Shown: positions 1 through 7,339 of the stretch, one piece after another | Numbering within the stretch: the stretch's first letter is position 1 | How the letters are laid out: each line of letters starts with the position of its first letter | Assembly (NCBI GenBank): GCA_030446555.1 | Contig: JAUJNA010000005.1 | Location: 43,561 to 95,048 of the forward strand | Direction: 5' to 3' | From: Chloroflexota bacterium | GTDB lineage: Bacteria; Chloroflexota; Limnocylindria; Limnocylindrales; CSP1-4 | Length of the DNA: 51,488 nt | Notes under the pieces: generated by a model | Seen by the model: only the letters and a program-made list of their open reading frames with translations | What the model was told of the DNA's origin: nothing | The model's database searches: none | Position numbers and translations under genes: made by a program

Positions 1-2
1 GT

Positions 3-539
3 CCCTACGATCCGGAAGCCGCCTGGGAGCCGGCTCTTCGAGCCGTGGCGCGAGACGAGGCCGATGCCGACGCGCTCCGGCTCCTGGGGGCACTCACCCG
101 CCGCTCGCCCCTGGAGCGTGACGGGCACACCCGTCCGCTGTCCTGGATGGAAGCGTTCTGGTCACGCTGGGAGACAGCTTCGTCGGTCGACGAGCGACGG
201 GCCGCCATCGCCGGGCTCGACCGCCAGCTCGGCGAGATGGGCCGGATGGCCCGCCGGCTTTCGGACGGCATGATCAACCGGGCGCTCCAGCGGGACGTGG
301 CACCCTGGGCAGGCAAGCTCAGGGGATGGATCGCGGCCTGCTGCACCGCGCTGGTCGCGCTGGACGAAGCCGCGGAGCCGTGGGGCTCTGCGCGAGTCGC
401 CGAGTCGCAACGGGAGCTATCCGCGCGGCTGGCAGCGGCTCGGCAGGATCCCCACCGCGTGTCGGACATCGTGTTCCGCGCGTTCCTGCGGCGGTGCCTG
501 GCCGAGGCGTCCGCGGTGTCGGGCGATATGCCGTCGTAG
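3..539 (+). CDS. C-terminal part of a GH84-like beta-N-acetylglucosaminidase (5' end outside window)
   Basis: The reading frame is open from the first bases of the window to a TAG stop, so only the last 178 residues are visible. It begins with YDPEAAWEPAL, followed by a helical region with an RRSPL segment and DVAPWAGKLRGW. From memory this resembles the helical region behind the catalytic barrel of bacterial GH84 enzymes, which remove N-acetylglucosamine from glycans or proteins. The catalytic domain itself is not in the window, so activity cannot be judged. The next gene is convergent. An unrelated helical protein remains possible; the assignment rests on this local resemblance only. Confidence 0.5.
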   Translation, partial: PYDPEAAWEPALRAVARDEADADALRLLGALTRRSPLERDGHTRPLSWMEAFWSRWETASSVDERRAAIAGLDRQLGEMGRMARRLSDGMINRALQRDVAPWAGKLRGWIAACCTALVALDEAAEPWGSARVAESQRELSARLAAARQDPHRVSDIVFRAFLRRCLAEASAVSGDMPS

Positions 540-588
540 CTGGCGCCCGACACGAGGACATCGTTGAGCCGAAGCGCCGCCAGTGCTG

Positions 589-1347
589 CTAGGCGAGGCC
601 GCGGGCCGCCCATGCGCGCGGCGTGAGCTCGAACGGTGGGCTGGGCAGGAGGCTACGACAGATCTCGCGCAGCTCGGCCCGCCGTTCCGCGCGAAGGCTC
701 GCCACGTAGGCGCCCGCGGGACCAACGCCGCGCGTGAACGGCTCCCACCACTCTTCGAAGCTCCGGTGCTCGAGACCGACGGAAAGGACCGTCTCCTCGA
801 TCTCGCGAACGCCCGCCGCCTCGAACAACTCCCCAAGATGGCCCTCGCGAGCGCCCGCGCGCCGCGATTCATCGTCGACCTCGGGATCGAGCTCGCGTGC
901 TGCCTGCCAGAACAGGCTCAGCGGGCCTTGACCGCCGCCGTGATCCCAAACGCACGCGGCAACGACGCCATCCCTGCGCGTCACGCGCGCCATCTCGGCC
1001 AGTCCCGCTATCGGATCTGACATGAAGTGGACCACGAGCTGTGCCAGAGCCACGTCGAATGCGTGGTCCGGGAACGGCAGCCGCTCTGCGGGCGCCCGGA
1101 GCACGTTGACACCGGGATAGCGCTCTCGAGCAGCTGCGACGAAAGACTCGGAGGGGTCGACGGCCGCCACGGCCGCTGGCCCCAGGCGCCTGACCAACTC
1201 GGCGGTGAGCGCGCCGGGGCCGCAGCCCACATCCAGCACGCGTTGGCCGCCGCGCACTCCAGCCAGGTCCGCCAGCTGCGGGGAGAGCTGGACCGAGTAC
1301 CTGCCCATGAAGCGGTCGTACGCGTCGGCGGCAACCTCGAAGGCCAC
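589..1347 (-). CDS. class I SAM-dependent methyltransferase
   Basis: This 252-residue protein has the Rossmann-like methyltransferase fold. Motif I is VLDVGCGPGALT near residue 40, an acidic loop (AVDPSESF) follows, and later come FDVALAQLVVHF and the RVTRRDGVVAACVWD segment typical of UbiE/Methyltransf_11 enzymes. The substrate cannot be deduced. The start is GTG at 1347, with a TAGAGT box ending six bases upstream, which suggests a leaderless transcript. It is divergent from the mannose-6-phosphate isomerase gene across about 100 bases and probably has its own promoter. No signal peptide or membrane segment is visible. Confidence 0.85.
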   Translation of the reverse strand: MAFEVAADAYDRFMGRYSVQLSPQLADLAGVRGGQRVLDVGCGPGALTAELVRRLGPAAVAAVDPSESFVAAARERYPGVNVLRAPAERLPFPDHAFDVALAQLVVHFMSDPIAGLAEMARVTRRDGVVAACVWDHGGGQGPLSLFWQAARELDPEVDDESRRAGAREGHLGELFEAAGVREIEETVLSVGLEHRSFEEWWEPFTRGVGPAGAYVASLRAERRAELREICRSLLPSPPFELTPRAWAARGLA

Positions 1348-1353
1348 CTGCGC

Positions 1354-1359
1354 ACTCTA
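1354..1359 (-). promoter_or_regulatory. -10-like box of the methyltransferase gene (leaderless)
   Basis: Read on the minus strand the bases are TAGAGT, ending six bases before the GTG start at 1347. That spacing would put the transcription start at or next to the start codon. No convincing -35 element is visible. Confidence 0.4.
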
Positions 1360-1438
1360 CGCTCGCGCAGCAGTGTCCGGATCGCCCCCAGGCAAGGGAT
1401 CCGGCCACCGTGCGCAGGAGCGGGTGAGCGTGCGCTCG

Positions 1439-1444
1439 TAGACT
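1439..1444 (+). promoter_or_regulatory. -10-like box of manA (leaderless)
   Basis: TAGACT lies seven bases before the ATG at 1452 and no Shine-Dalgarno sequence is present. The spacing predicts a leaderless mRNA, as at several other genes in this window. Confidence 0.4.
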
Positions 1445-1451
1445 GCGGCCG

Positions 1452-2654
1452 ATGGCCCAGCCCACCCCGGGTCCGCGCATCCTGGCGCCGATCCTCCTCG
1501 AGCCGAACCGAGTGTCTCGCTTCTACCGCGGGGGCGCGCTGCTCGACGCGTTCCGAGCTGGCACGGACCCGGCCGAGGGCCGGGCGGATGGCGACGGCGA
1601 TCGGCCGGAGGACTGGCTGGCCTCGATCGTGCGTGCCTGGACACCGGTCGGCAAGCCCATCAGCGATGAGGGCCTGACCCGCGTCCGCGCCCGCGACGAC
1701 GAGGTGACGCTGCGCGAGCTGGTCCAGCGTCGCGACCCCGCGACGATCGGCGGTGCTGGTCTGGTTCGCGCGGCCGGCCCCACGACGGGCCTCCTGGTGA
1801 AGCTGCTCGACGCCGCCCAGCGCCTGCCGGTCCACTGCCACCCCTCACGGCCGTTCGCGGAGCGCTTCCTGGGCAGTCGCTTCGGCAAGACCGAAGCGTG
1901 GCTGGTCATCGGCACGCGCGAGCTGCTCGGGGAGCCGCCGCCGTGCGTCTGGCTCGGCTTTCGTCGCGACGTGGCACGCGACGAGCTGCGCGAATGGATC
2001 GGGCGAGGGGACAGCGAGGCGCTCCTGGGCGCCCTCCACCAGCGGACCGTCGCACCAGGTGACGCCTGGTTCGTGCCGGGGGGCACACCGCATGCCATCG
2101 GGGCCGGCGTCTTCGTCGTCGAGCTCCAGGAGCCGACCGACTTCTCGATCGTCGCCGAGACGGCGGGACTGCCCATCGAGCCGCGGGACGCGCACCTCGG
2201 GCAGGGCTGGGACGTGATGGTCGACTGCTTCGATCGCGGAGGCCTCGACGACACCGAACTCCAGGCACTGCACCATACGCCCGAGCCCCTGGCGTCCCCG
2301 GGACCCGTCCGAAGGGAGCGACTGCTCGGGCCGGCCGCCGAGCCCTTCTTCCGAGCGGAGCGCCTCACGCTGACGGCGGGAGACGCGCCGCTGCCATGGG
2401 CCGACACGTTCGTGGTCGGGATCGTGACGGGCGGGAGTGGCCGGGTCGCCGCGCCGGGAGGGTCCATCGACGTCCACGCGGGAAGCACCTTCGCCGTGCC
2501 CGCCGCCATCTCGCGCGAGACGTCCCTGCAGGCGGACGAGCGCCTGGAGGTCCTGTGCTGCCTGCCGCCGGACGGTGACGCGCTCGCCCGCACCGGCTGG
2601 CGCGCATCCCAGCGCGGCGCGGGGTGGGCAGGCACGGGGACGGCAAGCGCGTGA
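1452..2654 (+). CDS. manA: mannose-6-phosphate isomerase, class I type
   Basis: The 400-residue protein has the zinc-site signatures of type I phosphomannose isomerases: H128-C-H130 in LPVHCHPS, E148 in GKTEAW, and H214 in GGTPHAIG within the cupin core. These enzymes interconvert mannose-6-phosphate and fructose-6-phosphate in the cytoplasm. The C-terminal 100 residues form the second cupin-like domain. The stop codon overlaps the GTG start of the next gene as GTGA, so the alpha-glucosidase is probably translationally coupled to it. This pairing suggests uptake and use of mannose- or glucose-containing oligosaccharides. The family is clear, but the true sugar phosphate substrate is inferred. 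Confidence 0.85.
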   Translation: MAQPTPGPRILAPILLEPNRVSRFYRGGALLDAFRAGTDPAEGRADGDGDRPEDWLASIVRAWTPVGKPISDEGLTRVRARDDEVTLRELVQRRDPATIGGAGLVRAAGPTTGLLVKLLDAAQRLPVHCHPSRPFAERFLGSRFGKTEAWLVIGTRELLGEPPPCVWLGFRRDVARDELREWIGRGDSEALLGALHQRTVAPGDAWFVPGGTPHAIGAGVFVVELQEPTDFSIVAETAGLPIEPRDAHLGQGWDVMVDCFDRGGLDDTELQALHHTPEPLASPGPVRRERLLGPAAEPFFRAERLTLTAGDAPLPWADTFVVGIVTGGSGRVAAPGGSIDVHAGSTFAVPAAISRETSLQADERLEVLCCLPPDGDALARTGWRASQRGAGWAGTGTASA

Positions 2655-4246
2655 CGTGGTGGCAGCCGGGCGTCCTGTACCAGATCTACCCGCGCTCCTT
2701 CGCCGATTCGGACGGCGATGGGATCGGCGACCTGGACGGGATCACGGCGCACCTGGACCACCTGCGCGGTGCGCCCGGGTCACTGGGCGTCGATGCCATC
2801 TGGATCTCGCCGTTCTTCCCGTCCCCCGGCGCCGACTACGGCTACGACGTCTCCGACTACACCGGCGTGGATCCGGTCTACGGTGATCTGGCTGGGTTCG
2901 ACCGGCTCCTGGCGGCCGCTCACGAGCGCGGCCTGTGCGTGCTGCTCGACCTCATCCCCGGGCACACGTCGGTCGAGCATCCCTGGTTCAGGGCCGCCCG
3001 TTCGTCTCGCTCGGATCCCCACCGCAGCCTCTACATCTGGGCCGATCCGGCGCCCGACGGCGGGCCGCCCAACGGCTGGACGTCGTGCTTCGGGGGTCCG
3101 GCATGGGAGTGGGACGCGCCCACCGGCCAGTACTACCTGCACTCGTTCTATCCGGAACAGCCCGATCTGGACTGGCGCGATCCCGGCGTCCATGAGCGGA
3201 TCGGCCAGGTGGTCCGCTTTTGGCTCGAGCGGGGCGTCGACGGGTTCCGGGTCGATGCCATCGATCGCTCCATCAAGGACCCCCTCCTCCGCGAGAACCC
3301 CCCGGCTGCGCCCGGTGAACGGCGCTTCGACTTCTTCCGCGGCCAGCACCACCTCTGGAACAAGGACCGACCGGAGGTGCTCGACGTCGTCCGCTCCATC
3401 CGCCGCTCGGCCGAAGCAGCACGGCCGGGTAGCCTGCTGCTGGGCGAGAGCTACATCCCCGTCGAGCGGTTGGCCCGCTACCTGGGTGATGCGCCGGGAG
3501 ACGCGTTCGACCTGGTCTTCGACTTCCCGTTCCTCGCCTCGCCTTGGGAGGCCGGGGCGCTGCGTCACGCCGTAGAGGAGGCGGAGGCCGCGTTCCCGGC
3601 CTTCGGGTGGCCGTGTCGGGCGCTCTCCAACCACGACAACCCGCGCCACGCGACCCGGTTCGGGAGGAGGTCACTGCGCGCGGCCGCGATGCTCTCCCTG
3701 ACCCTGCGTGGCACGCCGGTCCTCTACATGGGCGAGGAGATCGGCATGGCCGATGTGGTCCCGTCCAGCGGCGTGGTGCTCGACCGGGCCGGCCGCGACG
3801 CGGCGCGGACGCCGATGCAGTGGCGCGATGCGCCCGCCGGCGGCTTCACCACGGGGCGACCTTGGCTGCCCGTGGGTGACGCGAGCCAAGTCAACGTGGA
3901 GGACCAGGCGAGCGACCCTGGTTCGCTGCTCGCGCTCTACCGGCAGCTGATCGCCGACCGGGCGGCCAGCCCCGCGCTACGGGCGGGCAGTTACCGTGGC
4001 CTGGAGACGGCCGCAGACAGTGGCGTCTTCGCCTATCTGCGTCAGAGCGCCGACGAGCGGCTGCTGGTCGCCATCTCCACTTCGGGAACCGCCGGGTCAC
4101 ACGACCTGTACGCGGCCGGGCGAGGCCGCCTGCCGGCCAAGGGACGCCTCCGGCGCTCCACGGAGCCCGACCGCGCGGGGGGCCAGGCGCTCGACCTCAG
4201 GCGGATGGAGCTCGCTGGCGACGAGGGCGTCATCGTCCAGCTCTGA
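2651..4246 (+). CDS. GH13 alpha-glucosidase / oligo-1,6-glucosidase-like
   Basis: The 531-residue protein is a full-length GH13 retaining glucosidase opening with VLYQIYPRSFADSDGDGIGD. With the GTG start at 2651, the nucleophile is Asp202 (GFRVDAID), the acid/base Glu266 (LLLGESY) and the third acid Asp329 (LSNHDN). In conserved region I the usual Asn of DxxxNHTS is Gly (DLIPGHTS), a small oddity. There is no signal peptide, so it should act in the cytoplasm on imported alpha-linked di- or oligosaccharides. GTG 2651 is preferred over an in-frame start at 2624 because it gives a GTGA overlap with manA and begins just before the conserved WWQPGVLYQ. Confidence 0.88.
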   Translation: MTWWQPGVLYQIYPRSFADSDGDGIGDLDGITAHLDHLRGAPGSLGVDAIWISPFFPSPGADYGYDVSDYTGVDPVYGDLAGFDRLLAAAHERGLCVLLDLIPGHTSVEHPWFRAARSSRSDPHRSLYIWADPAPDGGPPNGWTSCFGGPAWEWDAPTGQYYLHSFYPEQPDLDWRDPGVHERIGQVVRFWLERGVDGFRVDAIDRSIKDPLLRENPPAAPGERRFDFFRGQHHLWNKDRPEVLDVVRSIRRSAEAARPGSLLLGESYIPVERLARYLGDAPGDAFDLVFDFPFLASPWEAGALRHAVEEAEAAFPAFGWPCRALSNHDNPRHATRFGRRSLRAAAMLSLTLRGTPVLYMGEEIGMADVVPSSGVVLDRAGRDAARTPMQWRDAPAGGFTTGRPWLPVGDASQVNVEDQASDPGSLLALYRQLIADRAASPALRAGSYRGLETAADSGVFAYLRQSADERLLVAISTSGTAGSHDLYAAGRGRLPAKGRLRRSTEPDRAGGQALDLRRMELAGDEGVIVQL

Positions 4247-4277
4247 GGCGCTGGGCCGCGTCCGTGGCGGGACTGCG

Positions 4278-5342
4278 TCAGGCGACGTCCAGCGCGCGGC
4301 AGATGGCCTCCGTGACCTCCTGCGTGGATGCGGAGCCGCCGATGTCGCGCGTCCTGGGGCCTTCTCGCGCCACGGTCTCGAGGGCACGCATCACGAGCCC
4401 AGCCGCCTCGTGCTCGCCCAGGTGCTCCAGCATCATCTGCCCCGACCAGATCGCACCCATCGGGTTGGCCACGCCCTGGCCGGCGATGTCGGGCGCCGAC
4501 CCGTGGACCGGCTCGAACATGGACGGCCGACGCCGCTCGGGATCCAGGTTCGCCGACGCCGCGACCCCCATCGAACCCTGGATGGCGGCCCCCAGGTCGG
4601 TCAGGATATCGGCGTAGAGGTTGCTCGCAAGGACCACGTCGAGCGACGCCGGATGGCTCACGAAGCGGGCCGCGAGCGCGTCGACGAGGTAGCGCGTCAC
4701 CTCCACGTCCGGGTAGTCCCGGCCGACGTCGGCCACCACCTCATCCCACAGCACCGCCGTGTACTGGAGGGCGTTGGACTTGGTCGCCGAGGCCAGCCCA
4801 CCGCGTCGCTCCCGTGCTCGCTCGAAGGCGTAGCGTGCCACCCGCTCGACACCATGCCGGGTGTAGACGCTCGTCTGGAGGGCCACGTCGTGGGGCGTCC
4901 CCACGTGCGAGCGACCACCCACGCCGGCGTACTCGCCTTCGCTGTTCTCGCGGATGCACAGCATGTCGACGGTCTGCGGGCTGCCGGCTCGCAGCGGCGA
5001 CTCGATGCCGTCCAGCACGCGGATCGGGCGCGCATTGACGTACAGGTCGAAGCCCTGGCGGATGGGCAGCAGCAGGCCCCACAGGCTGACATGGTCGGGC
5101 ACGCCGGGGAAGCCCACCGCTCCCAGGTAGATGGCGTCATGGTCGGCCAGGATGTCGAGTCCGTCGGCCGGCATCATGCGCCCGTGGCGCAGGTGGTACT
5201 CGCACGACCATGGCAGGTCGGTCGTCTCGAGCGTGAAGGCGCCCGTCACCTCCCCCGCGCGGCGCAACACGGCCATCCCCGCCGGCAGGACCTCCTTCCC
5301 CACCCCGTCCCCGGGGATGAGCGCGATCCGGTGGCGGTTCAC
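4278..5342 (-). CDS. tartrate/D-malate dehydrogenase-like (isocitrate/isopropylmalate dehydrogenase family)
   Basis: The 354-residue protein starts VNRHRIALIPGDGVG and ends with FEPVHGSAPDIAGQG and NPMGAIWSGQMMLEHLG. These C-terminal blocks are those of the tartrate dehydrogenase/D-malate dehydrogenase branch of the NAD-dependent, metal-dependent beta-decarboxylating dehydrogenases. The GTG start at 5342 overlaps the aldolase stop as GTGA, making it the third gene of a coupled kinase-aldolase-dehydrogenase operon. An in-frame extension further upstream to 5612 lies inside the aldolase gene and is rejected. The substrate in this operon is unknown; a 2-hydroxy acid derived from the aldolase product is possible. 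Confidence 0.82.
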   Translation of the reverse strand: MNRHRIALIPGDGVGKEVLPAGMAVLRRAGEVTGAFTLETTDLPWSCEYHLRHGRMMPADGLDILADHDAIYLGAVGFPGVPDHVSLWGLLLPIRQGFDLYVNARPIRVLDGIESPLRAGSPQTVDMLCIRENSEGEYAGVGGRSHVGTPHDVALQTSVYTRHGVERVARYAFERARERRGGLASATKSNALQYTAVLWDEVVADVGRDYPDVEVTRYLVDALAARFVSHPASLDVVLASNLYADILTDLGAAIQGSMGVAASANLDPERRRPSMFEPVHGSAPDIAGQGVANPMGAIWSGQMMLEHLGEHEAAGLVMRALETVAREGPRTRDIGGSASTQEVTEAICRALDVA

Positions 5343-6328
5343 GGCTGACCTGCGGTGACGCTGGCGACGGCGCCGCTCGCCGGACTCCCTGCAGCCTCCC
5401 ACCACGGCCGCGCGACCCGATCCACCGTGGCGGAGAGGCGCTGGAGGCGAGGCACGGAGATTTCCTCCAGCCTGCGCGTGAGGCCGTCGAGCGCGATGGC
5501 GTCCGACCAGATGGCCCGGCCGGCGAGGAAGCCGGATGCGCCACCGCGACAGGCCGCCTCCACGGCATCCCCGAATCGCTCGAGCGGCACGCCCGCTGAG
5601 AGCACGACCCACGGACCGGCGACCGCCTCGGTCAGGGCCTGGCTGCCACGCTCGATGGCCGATGGATCTGCCTGGCCCAGGAACGGCACTTCCGCCTTGT
5701 AGAGATCGGGCCGGAGGGTGGCCATCTCCCGCGCCGCTTCGACGGCCGCTGACTCCCGGTCCCAGGCGGTCGTGGTCCTGGCGGGCTCACGCACCACCAC
5801 TTCCACGACGGAGAGGAGGCCCGACGCGCGACAGATCCGGATGAACGACTCTGCCGTCCGCCGACGCCGCTCCCGCTCGTCGTCATCGCGCCAGACGATC
5901 AAGAGTTTCAGCGCCGCCGCACCCCAGCCCCGCGCGGCGTCCGGATCCACCTGGTCGTCGAGGTCCGTGTCCGTCACCGGGCCACCAGGCGCCTGGACCA
6001 GCGCGTCGGCCGCGACGATCAAGCCACAGCCGCCATGGAGGGCTCCACAGGTGAGGATCGGCCGCAACCCGAAGGTCGTGTCGACCAGGATGGCCGATGC
6101 GTGCGGCGAGAGCGCGCGGGCGGCGGCGACCTTGAAGTCGCGCAGGGTGCCGTCCCCGACGTGCGTCCCGGTCTGCTCGGCGTAGATGGTGCGCAGCGAT
6201 TCGCGCTGGTCCGTGGCGACCATCGCGAACGTACCCGATGGTCGCGCCAGCGCCGAGAGGTCGCCCGGCCGGCCGGCGCGGGGATGGGCCGCCCGTTCGG
6301 CCGGGGCATCGTCCTGGGCCCCGTTCAT
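5339..6328 (-). CDS. class I aldolase of the LacD/YihT (sulfofructose-phosphate / tagatose-bisphosphate aldolase) family
   Basis: The 329-residue protein contains FAMVATDQRESLR near residue 35, DFKVAAARALSPHASAILVD at 64-83 and the Schiff-base lysine segment DLYKAEVPF (Lys211). Near the end are VVLSAGV and GASGFLAGRAIW (Arg271). Compared from memory with E. coli YihT the similarity runs along the whole chain, including ALKLLIVWR and the C-terminal GFLAGRA block. YihT cleaves 6-deoxy-6-sulfofructose-1-phosphate; relatives cleave tagatose-1,6-bisphosphate. It overlaps the kinase stop by 4 bases (ATGA) and the dehydrogenase start by 4 bases. The pairing with a YihV-like kinase makes a phosphorylated ketose the likely substrate; whether it is a sulfonated sugar is open. 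Confidence 0.75.
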   Translation of the reverse strand: MNGAQDDAPAERAAHPRAGRPGDLSALARPSGTFAMVATDQRESLRTIYAEQTGTHVGDGTLRDFKVAAARALSPHASAILVDTTFGLRPILTCGALHGGCGLIVAADALVQAPGGPVTDTDLDDQVDPDAARGWGAAALKLLIVWRDDDERERRRRTAESFIRICRASGLLSVVEVVVREPARTTTAWDRESAAVEAAREMATLRPDLYKAEVPFLGQADPSAIERGSQALTEAVAGPWVVLSAGVPLERFGDAVEAACRGGASGFLAGRAIWSDAIALDGLTRRLEEISVPRLQRLSATVDRVARPWWEAAGSPASGAVASVTAGQP

Positions 6329-7251
6329 GTCCCCACCACTCCGCCGCTCGCCCAGGCGGCGTCGAGCGCCTCATAGGTCGGGATCGCGGAGCGCCCGTCC
6401 AGGGCTCCGCACGCGAGCGCTGCCGCGACGTTCGCCCGAGCCGTCGCCTCTCCCAGTGGCCGGCCGTCCAGCATCCCGGCCAGCATCGCCCCGTGGAACA
6501 CGTCGCCCGCTCCGAGTGTGCTCCGTACCCGCGCCATGGCTCCCGGTACCGAGAACGCTGCCCTGCCCCGCTCGAGACCACGCGCGCCGTCGCGCCCGAG
6601 CGTGGCGACCACAGCGTCACAGCCCTCGTCCACGGCAGCGCGCAGTGCCTCGTCCAGCGAACGCGCGGGGTCGCGCGCGCAGAGCATGGCGGCCGTGGGC
6701 GAGTAGAGGTCCACCCCCCGCAGCCCGAGATTTCCGATGGGGTTGCCGCCGTCGACGGAGAGGCAGGGGCGCGGCTCGCCGGAGGGCATGCCTTCGAGCT
6801 GGGCGCGGACCGGTGCATATCCGTGGTGGTCGACGTGGATCCACCTTGCCGCCGCGCATCGCTCAGCCGCCCGGCCGCTGAGCTGCGGTGGCCCTGCCGT
6901 TCCCGGGTAGGCGCTGATCGAGCGCGTGCCCGCGCCTTCGTCGACCAGGATGAGGCTCTCGGGGGACCGTGCGCCGGGGACGACGAGAAGCCCATCGATG
7001 TCCACGCCCTCCCCCGACAGCGAACGGATGATCCGGTCGCCGACGGCGTCGTCCCCCACCGCACCGACGAACGCCACCCGGTGACCGAGCCTCGCGAGTG
7101 CCACGGCCGCTGTCGCCGCGGGCCCGCCTCCGGCCCGCTCCAGCGCCACGGCTTCCACCCGTCCGTCGGCCGGCGGGTAACCCCGCACCAGACAGATGGA
7201 GTCCCACGTCGCGAGTCCCACGCACACGACATCCATGCCGAGGGCAGTCAT
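6325..7251 (-). CDS. PfkB-family sugar kinase, YihV-like
   Basis: The 308-residue protein has the PfkB/ribokinase signatures: VCVGLATWDS at the start, GGGPAATAAVALARLG (substrate/lid side) and the C-terminal TLGAGDVFHGAMLAG with its catalytic Asp and anion hole. From memory it matches E. coli YihV (6-deoxy-6-sulfofructose kinase) in both signature blocks and in the end segment ALACGALDGRSAIP. The lysine that YihV has in its substrate lid appears as Arg (DGRVEAV). The start could be ATG 7251 or ATG 7236. It is the first gene of the kinase-aldolase-dehydrogenase operon and is divergent from the MBL-fold gene. It phosphorylates a ketose or a related sugar; the exact one is not determined. Confidence 0.78.
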   Translation of the reverse strand: MTALGMDVVCVGLATWDSICLVRGYPPADGRVEAVALERAGGGPAATAAVALARLGHRVAFVGAVGDDAVGDRIIRSLSGEGVDIDGLLVVPGARSPESLILVDEGAGTRSISAYPGTAGPPQLSGRAAERCAAARWIHVDHHGYAPVRAQLEGMPSGEPRPCLSVDGGNPIGNLGLRGVDLYSPTAAMLCARDPARSLDEALRAAVDEGCDAVVATLGRDGARGLERGRAAFSVPGAMARVRSTLGAGDVFHGAMLAGMLDGRPLGEATARANVAAALACGALDGRSAIPTYEALDAAWASGGVVGT

Positions 7252-7339
7252 CGGAGTGGCCGTTCGGAGAAGCGATATACCGGCGGCACTTCTCTCGGCA
7301 TCGATGCCATTATCGGGCCCCAGGGAGGACACACGGAAG

